A DNA stretch of 64,000 nucleotides, from the NCBI GenBank assembly GCA_016192435.1, contig JACPUD010000007.1, positions 1-64,000 on the forward strand, read 5' to 3'. Origin of the DNA: Rhodocyclales bacterium. Lineage in GTDB: Bacteria > Pseudomonadota > Gammaproteobacteria > Burkholderiales > Rhodocyclaceae. Of this stretch, positions 1 to 7,022 are shown piece by piece. Positions within the stretch are counted from its first letter, which is position 1, and each line of letters begins with the position of its first letter. A program made the translations under genes and the position numbers. The notes under the pieces are model-generated. The model worked only from the letters and a program-made list of their open reading frames with translations, was not told where the DNA came from and did not search any database.

Positions 1-315
1 CAGCGCGCGCAGCCCGAGCAGCACCGCCATGCCGGCGATGAAGGGCAGCCACGGATTGCGCGACAGCAGCGCGGCGGCCACGGCGGCGATGACGCCGGCC
101 AGCTTGGGATTCAGCGGCGCGAAAGCGCCGCCGGTCACCAGCACGTCGGGCACCACGATGGCCGCCAGCGCCGCCGCCGGCGCATAGCGCAGCGCGCGCT
201 GCAGCACCGAGGGCAGGCGCACGCGGCCGCCGAGGACGATGAAGCTGGCGCGCGGCAAGGTCGTCGCCAGCCCGATCAGCACGAAAGTCAGCCACAGCGT
301 GGCCCCGTCAGTCAT
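1..315 (-). CDS. azlD: AzlD-family branched-chain amino acid exporter subunit, partial
   Basis: This is the small membrane subunit of an AzlCD-type amino-acid exporter. The reading frame begins at an ATG whose first base is 315 on the minus strand (MTDGATLWLTFVLIG) and runs open to the window edge, giving 105 visible residues with no stop. AzlD proteins are usually about 100-110 residues, so only the extreme C terminus should be missing. The visible protein has about four hydrophobic segments separated by short polar loops (for example PLNPKLAG), as expected for the family. It lies directly downstream of azlC on the same strand, separated by a 109 bp spacer that holds a double-hairpin repeat. 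Identification rests on position beside azlC and on the hydrophobic pattern, so the family call is good but the substrate is inferred. Confidence 0.8.
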   Translation of the reverse strand, partial: MTDGATLWLTFVLIGLATTLPRASFIVLGGRVRLPSVLQRALRYAPAAALAAIVVPDVLVTGGAFAPLNPKLAGVIAAVAAALLSRNPWLPFIAGMAVLLGLRAL

Positions 316-324
316 TGAACTACA

Positions 325-424
325 CTCCCCCCAGCCCCCTCGCCAAGCGAGGGGGTGACAATGGTTCGCCGCTGCGCGGCTCCGTGGGATGACTGGCGCC
401 ACTTCGGGCGGCCGTGCGGGGCGC
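325..424. repeat. Double-hairpin dispersed repeat, copy A
   Basis: This ~100 bp spacer between azlC and azlD matches the mreC-mreD spacer (19862-19965). Hairpin 1 pairs CCCCCTCG (335-342) with CGAGGGGG (348-355) around the loop CCAAG, which both copies share. Hairpin 2 pairs GCCGC (368-372) with GCGGC (376-380). The shared linker reads GGGGTGACAAYGGTTC. The stems differ in sequence between copies but still pair, which suggests the structure is conserved. A CTTCGGGCGGCC block near 402-413 matches CTTGGGGCGGCC in the other copy. It probably belongs to a REP-like intergenic family. Confidence 0.75.
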
Positions 425-1132
425 TCATGCCGCATCTCCCTTCTTGTGCCAATGCTCGGCGGCAAAGCCGGCGACGATGCCGACCACGATGGCGACGATC
501 AGACCGAGGCGCAGCGGCATGCCGCGCAGGAGCACCGCCGTGGCGCCGCTGCTCACGGCGGCGACCAGCATCGGCCGCTGCTTTGCCATCGGCACCAGCA
601 AAACCAGCAGGGCGATGGTGGCCATGAATTCCAGCGACCAGTGCTTCGGGATCGAGCCGGCGGCGAACACCCCGACCAGGGCAAAGGCCTGCCACAAGGC
701 CCAGGACCAGAGCGAGGGCGCCAGGTAGTAGCCGAGCCGCCAGCGCGGGTCATCGACCGTCAGCATCTTCTCCAGACAGCAGGCGAACACGCCGTCGGTC
801 AGCAGGTGGCCGGCGAACCAGCGTCGCGGCGCATTGACGCCGCGAAAGCCCTCGGCAATGGCGGCGCTGAAAATGATGAAGCGCAGATTCAGCGCCAGCG
901 CCGTGACTACGATCAGCCACAGCGGCGCGCCGGCCCCGATCAGCGGCAGCGTGCCGAGCTGGGCGGTGCCGGCAAAGACGATCAGGTTCATGCCCATCGC
1001 CTGCGTCGGCGTGAAACCGGTGCTGATCATGGCCATGCCGGTGACCATGGCCCAGGGAATCAGGCCCACCGACATCGGCAGGAAGCTGCGGAAACCCTCG
1101 CGGGCGCCGGCGCGAAACGATGAAATTGGCAT
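425..1132 (-). CDS. azlC: AzlC-family branched-chain amino acid exporter, large subunit
   Basis: This is the large, multi-pass inner-membrane subunit of an AzlCD exporter, which in characterised members exports branched-chain amino acids or their analogues. Family hallmarks are visible: an N-terminal REGFRSFLPMSVGLIPWAMV segment, FAGTAQLG near residue 55, and LNLRFIIFSAAI near 80. Several hydrophobic helices follow and the protein ends in a short polar tail. The ATG at 1132 gives 235 residues, normal for AzlC. A TTG at 1150 would add six residues; neither start has a clear Shine-Dalgarno. It precedes azlD, so the two are presumably cotranscribed and form a heteromer. The exported substrate cannot be told from sequence. 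Confidence 0.88.
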   Translation of the reverse strand: MPISSFRAGAREGFRSFLPMSVGLIPWAMVTGMAMISTGFTPTQAMGMNLIVFAGTAQLGTLPLIGAGAPLWLIVVTALALNLRFIIFSAAIAEGFRGVNAPRRWFAGHLLTDGVFACCLEKMLTVDDPRWRLGYYLAPSLWSWALWQAFALVGVFAAGSIPKHWSLEFMATIALLVLLVPMAKQRPMLVAAVSSGATAVLLRGMPLRLGLIVAIVVGIVAGFAAEHWHKKGDAA

Positions 1133-1159
1133 GAAGGGGATCGATGACAAGTCCCCCGC

Positions 1160-1188
1160 ATTGTATGAAGAATCGTCGCCGGCCCGCC
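1160..1188 (-). promoter_or_regulatory. Candidate promoter of azlCD
   Basis: Reading leftward, a TACAAT hexamer lies at 1165-1160. The -35 region 17 bp further upstream is GGCGGG, a poor match. A start site near 1153 would give a ~20 nt leader before the azlC ATG at 1132. Only the -10 element is convincing. Confidence 0.3.
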
Positions 1189-1197
1189 AGTGGTCGC

Positions 1198-1815
1198 TCA
1201 GGTTTGCGGCAGGTGGCCTTCGGCAAGTGCGGCGCGATATACCTTCAATGCCACGTGCGCGTCATCGGCGGCATACAGCATCTGGCGCTCGGTCAGGCGC
1301 GGATGTGCCCAGTTGGAGGTGGTGGTGCGCTTGGATTTCTGCATGCGCCGGCCCAGGTAGCGGGCGACCGCCGTTTTCGCCCCGAGGGTCTGCCGCGGTC
1401 GGTCGGAGGGCAGCGCGCGCGACAGATCGAGCACATGCTGCACCTCGATGCCGAGGCGCGCGCGCAACTGCGCCAGGTCGCTGGCGAGGCCGAAGCCCAC
1501 TTTGAGGATTTGCCGCGATTCGAGGATTTCCTGCAGCCCGTGGTGATGCAGGTGGAGCTCCATCTGCGCCCTGACCGGAAACAGATAGACGCGGTCCGCC
1601 GTCGCCAGTTGGATCAGGTGCGGCCCGGTAGACACCTCGCCCTTGGCGAAGGTCGGCTTGGCCTCGGTGTCGAAGCCGAGCACCGTCTCCGCCAGCAGCA
1701 GCCGGCAGGCGTCGGCCGCGGCCGCCGGCGCATCGACCAGCACCACGTCGGCGATGGCGATGCCCTGATAGGGCGGCAATTCGGCAAGCGGGCCGGCGGC
1801 GGGGAGAGTGTCCAT
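1198..1815 (-). CDS. Ribonuclease D-like 3'-5' exonuclease domain protein
   Basis: This is a 205-residue DEDDy-type 3'-5' exonuclease domain without the HRDC domains of full ribonuclease D. Motif I is GFDTEA (D and E metal ligands). The middle Asp lies in KVGFGLASDLAQL. Motif III has the DEDDy tyrosine spacing YAADDA near the C terminus. The SKRTTTSNW stretch resembles the conserved region after motif II in these stand-alone proteins. The substrate, RNA or DNA ends, is not determined by sequence. The start chosen is the ATG at 1815; an upstream ATG at 1884 would add 23 residues of basic sequence. It is transcribed away from the small gene at 1955. Confidence 0.8.
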   Translation of the reverse strand: MDTLPAAGPLAELPPYQGIAIADVVLVDAPAAAADACRLLLAETVLGFDTEAKPTFAKGEVSTGPHLIQLATADRVYLFPVRAQMELHLHHHGLQEILESRQILKVGFGLASDLAQLRARLGIEVQHVLDLSRALPSDRPRQTLGAKTAVARYLGRRMQKSKRTTTSNWAHPRLTERQMLYAADDAHVALKVYRAALAEGHLPQT

Positions 1816-1954
1816 GAAGTTGTGCGTGCTTGAGCGGGCCGGCGCGACCGCTGGAAGCGGATTGCGGCGGCGTTTTGGTGGCATCGAAGTCTATAGGATC
1901 GGGGCGGCAACTCGGTTTACAATTGCAGGCTTCAACGTGTACGAGTTCCCGGGC

Positions 1955-2176
1955 ATGTCCGAAACTGCATTCTGCTACCACTGTCGTCAGCATCATCCGA
2001 AGACGGAGATGCGCCAGATCGAGACCAAGGCCGGCAAGCGCTGGCGCTGCATCCGCAGCATCGAGGCCACGCGCCAGGGCCAGGCCGCGCGCGAAGCCTA
2101 CGGCCGCCAGGTTTCCGAGATGAACAAGTCCGAGGCGCAAAGCCGGGCGCGACTGTCCAAGCCGATCGTCGTCTGA
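1955..2176 (+). CDS. Small conserved hypothetical protein, zinc-ribbon-like N terminus
   Basis: This is a 73-residue basic protein starting MSETAFCYHC. The CYHCRQHH cluster followed by CIRS about 20 residues later looks like part of a small zinc-binding knuckle (C-x2-C plus later Cys/His). The rest is rich in Arg, Lys, Glu and Ala and likely helical. It is divergent from the exonuclease gene and lies 27 bp ahead of the amidase gene, so it may be the first gene of a short plus-strand operon. No function is recognised. The ATG at 1955 is preferred to a longer reading from 1808, which overlaps the divergent gene. Confidence 0.65.
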   Translation: MSETAFCYHCRQHHPKTEMRQIETKAGKRWRCIRSIEATRQGQAAREAYGRQVSEMNKSEAQSRARLSKPIVV

Positions 2177-2203
2177 CGGCGGCCCCGCCTGCATCGGCCG
2201 ACC

Positions 2204-2974
2204 ATGATGCTGCGCCGGTTTGTGCTCCTGCTGCCGGCCCTGCTCGCCGCCTGCGCGCCGCTGCCATCGGGCCAGGGGCGCGGCGCGCTGTGGCAGCCTT
2301 CGCCGAACTTCGACCAGCGCCGGCCGAATTTCGTCATCCTGCACCAGACCACCAACGACAACGTCGGCCAGGCGCTGGCGACGCTGACCAATCCGCAACG
2401 CCGCGTCAGCGCCCACTACCTGATCGGCCGCGACGGCGCCGTCATGCAACTGGTCGATGAGGCCGCCCGCGCCTGGCATGCCGGCGAATCGCGCTGGGGC
2501 GGCATGAGCGATCTCAATTCGGCCTCGATCGGCATCGAACTCGACAACACCGGCGCGGAGGAATTCGCCGAGCCGCAGATCCTCGCCCTGCTCGCGCTGC
2601 TCGACGAACTGCGCACGCGCCATGCCATCCCGGCGGCCAACTATCTGGCGCACGGCGACGTAGCGCCGACGCGCAAGGTCGATCCGAGCCGCCGCTTCCC
2701 CTGGCGCAGGCTCGCCGCGCAGGGCTTCGGCCTCTGGTGCGACGCGCCGCCGCCGGCGGCCCCGGCCGGCTTCGATGCGCAGCTCGGCCTGCAGGCGCTG
2801 GGCTATGACGTCGCCGTCCCCGCCGCCGCGCGCGCGGCCTTCCGCCGCCATTTCCTGGCGCAGGACGGCGAGACCGAACTGGCGCCCGAGGAGCAGGCCC
2901 TGCTGCACTGCCTGCTGCAGCAGACACTGCGACCGCAAGCCCGCGGCCCGGCCGCCGCCGCGGCACTGGAGTGA
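2204..2974 (+). CDS. N-acetylmuramoyl-L-alanine amidase, lipoprotein (AmiD-like)
   Basis: This is a 256-residue zinc amidase of the amidase_2/AmpD family that would cut the bond between N-acetylmuramic acid and the stem peptide. The N terminus is a lipoprotein signal ending in LLAAC, with Cys17 as the lipidation site, so the enzyme is probably anchored in the outer membrane facing the periplasm. Zinc ligands are His47 (VILHQTT), His150 (LAHGDVAP) and Asp160 (KVDP), with Lys158 in the usual catalytic position. HYLIGRDG and RAWHAGES are family landmarks. A C-terminal helical segment (QLGLQALGYDV) resembles a peptidoglycan-binding domain. This matches E. coli AmiD in layout. The gene is followed 4 bp later by two cupin genes. 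Confidence 0.9.
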   Translation: MMLRRFVLLLPALLAACAPLPSGQGRGALWQPSPNFDQRRPNFVILHQTTNDNVGQALATLTNPQRRVSAHYLIGRDGAVMQLVDEAARAWHAGESRWGGMSDLNSASIGIELDNTGAEEFAEPQILALLALLDELRTRHAIPAANYLAHGDVAPTRKVDPSRRFPWRRLAAQGFGLWCDAPPPAAPAGFDAQLGLQALGYDVAVPAAARAAFRRHFLAQDGETELAPEEQALLHCLLQQTLRPQARGPAAAAALE

Positions 2975-2978
2975 TGCC

Positions 2979-3347
2979 ATGACCCACACCCGCTACGCGG
3001 AGATTGCCGCCTACCTGACCAAGGACGGCTCCGAAATCCGCGAACTCATGCATCCCGCCGTGCACGGCAACCGACTGCAAAGCCTGGCCGAAGCCAGCAT
3101 CGCCCCGGGCCGGCGCACGCAACTGCATCGCCATGCGCTGAGCGAGGAGCTGTACCACGTCACGTCGGGCAGCGGCCTGATGACCCTGGGCGAGAGCCGC
3201 TTCAAAGTTGGCGCTGGCGACACGGTGCTGATCCCGCCCGGCACGCCGCATTGCATCGAGGCCGACGGCGCCGCAGCGCTGCGCATCCTCTGCTGCTGCA
3301 GCCCGCCCTATGCGCACGAGGACACCGAGTTGCTGGAGGCGGACTGA
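2979..3347 (+). CDS. Cupin domain protein
   Basis: This 122-residue single-domain cupin has both motifs. Motif 1 is around QLHRHALSEELYHV (metal-binding His-x-His and Glu). Motif 2 is around DTVLIPPGTPHCIE with the third His. Together they form the small beta-barrel metal site of mannose-6-phosphate isomerase/DUF985-like cupins. The start is the ATG at 2979, just after the amidase stop; longer readings run back into the amidase gene. Its stop overlaps the next cupin start by one base, so the two are translationally coupled. The reaction is unknown. Confidence 0.8.
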   Translation: MTHTRYAEIAAYLTKDGSEIRELMHPAVHGNRLQSLAEASIAPGRRTQLHRHALSEELYHVTSGSGLMTLGESRFKVGAGDTVLIPPGTPHCIEADGAAALRILCCCSPPYAHEDTELLEAD

Positions 3348-3685
3348 TGGCGGGCAACCTGTTCGCCGAATTGCCCCAGCTACCCGGGACGGCGCAAGAC
3401 GCCGAGCGCTTCGAGACGCTGCTGACGCGGCCGGGGCTACGCATCGAGCGCATCGTGTCCACCGGCCAGGCCAGCCCGCCCGGCTTCTGGTACTGCCAGC
3501 AGGATGCCGAATGGGTGGCGCTGCTGAGCGGCGAAGCCCTGTTGCGCTTCGAGGACGAAGCCGCGGCGCGGCGCTTGCGCGCCGGCGACTGGCTCTACAT
3601 CGCCCCGCAGCGGCGCCATCGCGTGGACTGGACCGCTGAAGAAACGCCGACGGTCTGGCTCGCCGTGCATCACGCCGGCGCCTGA
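3347..3685 (+). CDS. Second small cupin protein
   Basis: This 112-residue protein is coupled to the preceding cupin (TGATG overlap). The barrel is recognisable from WVALLSGEALLRFEDE, LRAGDWLYIAPQRRHRVDW and the end VWLAVHH. The first motif has lost the usual His-x-His pair (EWVALLSG), keeping mainly the HRV of motif 2, so its metal site may be degenerate or use other ligands. Two adjacent cupins may form a heteromer, but this is inference. Confidence 0.75.
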   Translation: MAGNLFAELPQLPGTAQDAERFETLLTRPGLRIERIVSTGQASPPGFWYCQQDAEWVALLSGEALLRFEDEAAARRLRAGDWLYIAPQRRHRVDWTAEETPTVWLAVHHAGA

Positions 3686-3689
3686 TTCG

Positions 3690-3725
3690 GCGCCAGACTC
3701 AAGAGTTGGCGCTGGCGCTACGGCG
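3690..3725. repeat. Dispersed GTTGGCGCTGGCG repeat, intergenic copy with hairpin
   Basis: The core CAAGAGTTGGCGCTGGCG lies at 3700-3717 and is followed by ACGGCG. It sits between convergent genes. With the bases just before it (CGCCAGACTC) it can fold as CGCCA-ACTC against GAGT-TGGCG, so it may act as a bidirectional transcription barrier. The same core recurs at 15556, 17172, 26480, 29732 and 36536. Confidence 0.65.
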
Positions 3726-3736
3726 CCGCCTTCGGG

Positions 3737-6700
3737 TTAGGCGCCGGCCTTGCCCAGGGAGAGCCTGAGCGGAACCTCGCGCTGATTGCCCTCGTGCTTG
3801 CCGGGTTCGCCGAGCAGCACCCGCGCGGCCGGCGCACCGGCCTCCTTGAGCGTCGCCAGCGCGGCCTCGCCGCGCGCCTGCGCAAGCTGACGCAGGCGAT
3901 CATCGGGCAGCACCTCCTTGTCGCTCAGGCGCTGGTAGAGCAGGGCATGAAAGTCGGCACCCTTCAGCGCGCCGACCTCGTCCGTGGATAGCGCGCGCGG
4001 CGGGTTCATCAGACCGCCGAGGCGCGACATCACCTTGCCGCCCAGGCTTTCCTCGAGCTGGCCCGGATTGGCGCTGCGAAAGCCCTGCTTGAGCCCGGCC
4101 AGTTCGGCCTTGCCGAAGCGCTCGGCGAACAGCGCTTCGAGCGCCGCCTGGATCTGCGGCTGGCGCAGCGCAACCGGCCCCGGATCGCCCTGGGTGTCAC
4201 CCTGGTAGCCGCTTTTTTGTAGCAGCGTGCGGCGCAATTGCAGATCCTGCAGGGCGCTGCGGTCGGCATCGCTCCAGGTGCCCTGCAGCGTCAGCGCCAG
4301 CGCCGGGCGCTTGTTGAGTGCCGCGGCGAGCTTGACCAGCTTTTCGCGCTCCGGCGGCGTCAGACGCCGCGCGCCGGCGTCGAAGGCGATGCTTTCGAGT
4401 TTCTCGTCGCCGCCGCCGAACAGCGCGCCGAGCGCCCGGAAAGGCGCGGTGACGATCTTGGTCAGGATATTGGTGATGACCTTCCAGACCAAGCCGCCAT
4501 AGCTGAATTGCGGATCGTCGAGGCTGCCGCTGACCGGCAGGCCGAGGTCGATGCGACCATCGGCATCCTCCAGCAGGGCGATCGCCAGATCGAGCGGCAG
4601 ATCCTTCGCGCTCGGGCTGGCGATGCGCTCGCCGAGCACCAGGCGCTCCATCACCACCTTGTTCTGGCTTTGCAACTGGCGCTTCTTGATCACGTATTCG
4701 AGATCGAGCGAGAGCTTGCCGGAATTTATCCGGCGCCCGGCGAAGGTCGCCGAATAGGGCGTCAGCCGCGTCATCTCGACGTTGCGGAAGATCACGCGGA
4801 TGTCCATGAAGTCGGTCGGATCGAAAATATCCACCTGACCCGTGGCGCGTGCCAGGCCGTACTCATCCACCTCGCCGTCGAGTTCGAGCTGGGCATGGGC
4901 GCCGGGACGCGAGGAAAGCCCGGCCAGCGATCCGCGCAACCGATGAATGCGCGTGCCGAAGGGCAGCAGCAGCGACTGGTCGGCAAAATCGAGTTCGCCG
5001 TTGCGAAAACGCAGGCGGTCGATGTCGACCAGGAAACCGGGAGCCTCGGCCTTCTGCTCCGGCCTGGCGGCCGCTGCCGGCGCGGGCGCCGCAGCCGCGG
5101 CAGCAGCGCCCGCGCCGCCGGCTGGCGCCGGCGGCGCACTGTCGGTTGCCGGCGCATCGCCGCGGCGCAGGATGCGCTTGAAATTGGTCGACTTGTCGGC
5201 GGCGATCAGCAACTGCGTATCGAGACCGTCGAGCGTCAGTTCGGCGATATGCAATTGCTTCGCCGTCACTTCGAGCTGGCGCGTCGCCAGCGACTTCCAG
5301 GCGAGGAAGGCCGTCTGCGTGCCGGCTTCGTTGAGGCGCAGGTCGCTGAGCGCCAGGCTGCCGCGATAGGCCGTGGTTTTTGCGTTGTGCACCAGTTTGC
5401 CGGCGGCGGCCAGCCGGCCGCCAGCAAGGTCCAGCGCGGCGTAGCGGCCGAGGAAAGACTGCGCCGGCTTGAGTGCCAGATCGTCGAGCTTGAGCTGCAG
5501 TTCCGCCGCAGCCGTGGCCGGCACCAGCGTGCCGTCCACCGTCAGGCTGCCGCCGCCGGTGACGCGCAACGCGGCCTTGAGCGGCAATGGTTTCTGCCGA
5601 TTGTCAGTGACGCCCGTCACGCTGAGCGCAATGTCGGCGAAGCCGAGGTCGAGCGCCGGCTTGGTCGATTCGTCGCGCAGGCTGGCGCCGAAGCCGCTCA
5701 AGGCGACGCGTTCGATTGCATAGCGCCAGGGCGCGGCTGGCGCCTCCACTTTGCCCGGCGCCGCCGACGCAGCCGGCGCCAGGGCCTGCAGCGCGGCCAG
5801 CAGATCGATCGCGCCCTTGGCGTCGCGTCGCGCGGCGATGCTGCCGCCCTTCAACTCGACGCCGCCGATCTTCGCGCTGCGCCGCTCCAGGTCGATCTGC
5901 GTCGGCGCCAGGGCGATCGCGGTCAGCGACAACAAATTGCCGCGCGTCTTGCCGTACCGCGCCGCTTCGAGACGCGTCCCGCGCAGTTCCAGGGCGCCGA
6001 ATTCGAGCTGCCGCGTGGCGAGTTCGAAGCGACCCCGCTGCAGCTCGAGGGCCTCCACGGCGAGCAGCGGCGCGCCCGGCGCCTGCGGTTTGCGCAAGAC
6101 GAGCCCGGCCAGCTTGACGGTGATCGGGTCGAGCTTCAGTTCGAGCTTGCCCGCGGCATGGCCGACGCGGTAGTCCAGATCCAGGCTGGCGACGCCTGCG
6201 GGTGGCGCCAGGCCGAGTTCGGGCGGCAGATGCGGCTGAAGCAGGGCGGCGAGCTTGCCCAGGTCGATGCCGCGCAGATCGACATGGCCGCTGGAACCCA
6301 GCGGATTCAGCGTGGCTTCGCCGCTCCATTCGAGCTGGGCGCCGAAGGCGGTCTTCGCCGTCAACCTGAAGCGGCCCGAGTCGTCGGGCAAGGTCGAGAT
6401 GTCATTGAGTTCGAGGTCGACGGATTCGATCCGGCTGACAAAGGGCGGCACGCTGCGCCGGTCGGCGATATCGGCCTGCGCGCCGGTCAGCGCCAGGTGC
6501 CGGATATCGATGCGTGGCAGCGGCGCAGCGGGCTTGGGCTCGTCCTTGCCGGCAAACGCGGCCAGCAGGCGGCTCCAGTTCAGCGGGCCTTGCGCGCCGT
6601 CGCTCAGTATTGCGCTGGCGCGCAGACCGTCGAGCCGGATGTCGTCGAAGACCAGGCCGCGCTGCGTAATGCTGGCGGCCGAAAGATCGACCAAGAGTTC

Positions 6701-6949
6701 GTTGAAGGCCAGCAGCGGCGCGCCTTCCGGGTCTTCGAGCGTTAGCTCGCGCAGGCGCAGGCTGAGCGCCAGGAGATTGAATTCCGGCTTGGCCAGGCTC
6801 AGGCGGTGGCCGCTTTTCTCGGCGACGATCTGCTGCGCCTGCGACTGCAGGATGCCCGGCAACGCCAGCCAGAGCACGCCGAACAAGATGAACACGGCGG
6901 CGGCGGCAGACAGGATTGCCTTGCTCATGCGCCGAAGAGTGATCGCCAT
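3737..6949 (-). CDS. Large AsmA-like envelope protein (DUF748 family)
   Basis: This 1070-residue protein has one N-terminal transmembrane anchor (AILSAAAAVFILFGVLWLAL, about residues 10-30). A very long periplasmic repeat of beta-rich segments follows, of the type LEVTAKQLHIAELTLDGLD and IDIRHLALTG. This pattern of amphipathic strands is that of DUF748/AsmA-like proteins, some of which form lipid-carrying bridges across the periplasm. An Ala/Pro-rich linker lies near residues 600-635. The segment near 690-730 (IFDPTDFMDIRVIFRNVEMTRL) is typical of the DUF748 core. The C-terminal ~200 residues are helical. ATG at 6949 is used; a Met eight residues later is also possible. It stands alone on the minus strand. 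The lipid-transport role is inference from the superfamily. Confidence 0.8.
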   Translation of the reverse strand: MAITLRRMSKAILSAAAAVFILFGVLWLALPGILQSQAQQIVAEKSGHRLSLAKPEFNLLALSLRLRELTLEDPEGAPLLAFNELLVDLSAASITQRGLVFDDIRLDGLRASAILSDGAQGPLNWSRLLAAFAGKDEPKPAAPLPRIDIRHLALTGAQADIADRRSVPPFVSRIESVDLELNDISTLPDDSGRFRLTAKTAFGAQLEWSGEATLNPLGSSGHVDLRGIDLGKLAALLQPHLPPELGLAPPAGVASLDLDYRVGHAAGKLELKLDPITVKLAGLVLRKPQAPGAPLLAVEALELQRGRFELATRQLEFGALELRGTRLEAARYGKTRGNLLSLTAIALAPTQIDLERRSAKIGGVELKGGSIAARRDAKGAIDLLAALQALAPAASAAPGKVEAPAAPWRYAIERVALSGFGASLRDESTKPALDLGFADIALSVTGVTDNRQKPLPLKAALRVTGGGSLTVDGTLVPATAAAELQLKLDDLALKPAQSFLGRYAALDLAGGRLAAAGKLVHNAKTTAYRGSLALSDLRLNEAGTQTAFLAWKSLATRQLEVTAKQLHIAELTLDGLDTQLLIAADKSTNFKRILRRGDAPATDSAPPAPAGGAGAAAAAAAPAPAAAARPEQKAEAPGFLVDIDRLRFRNGELDFADQSLLLPFGTRIHRLRGSLAGLSSRPGAHAQLELDGEVDEYGLARATGQVDIFDPTDFMDIRVIFRNVEMTRLTPYSATFAGRRINSGKLSLDLEYVIKKRQLQSQNKVVMERLVLGERIASPSAKDLPLDLAIALLEDADGRIDLGLPVSGSLDDPQFSYGGLVWKVITNILTKIVTAPFRALGALFGGGDEKLESIAFDAGARRLTPPEREKLVKLAAALNKRPALALTLQGTWSDADRSALQDLQLRRTLLQKSGYQGDTQGDPGPVALRQPQIQAALEALFAERFGKAELAGLKQGFRSANPGQLEESLGGKVMSRLGGLMNPPRALSTDEVGALKGADFHALLYQRLSDKEVLPDDRLRQLAQARGEAALATLKEAGAPAARVLLGEPGKHEGNQREVPLRLSLGKAGA

Positions 6950-7022
6950 GTCTTTGCCCTATGGAAATACCGGTGACAGAGTTATCAAGCCTAGCCTATG
7001 CCGGAATAGTACGCCAGGATGC

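Noticed and set aside
3204-3225. Copy of the dispersed repeat (AAAGTTGGCGCTGGCG) in the first cupin gene
   Set aside because: It encodes KVGAGDTV, which is exactly the usual cupin motif 2 opening, so the match may just be coding convergence. Not counted as a copy.
4238-6745. Very long open frame (835 codons) on the strand opposite the DUF748 gene
   Set aside because: It is a GC-rich shadow of the minus-strand gene: no start signal, composition dominated by Arg, Ala and Gln, and no recognisable domain.
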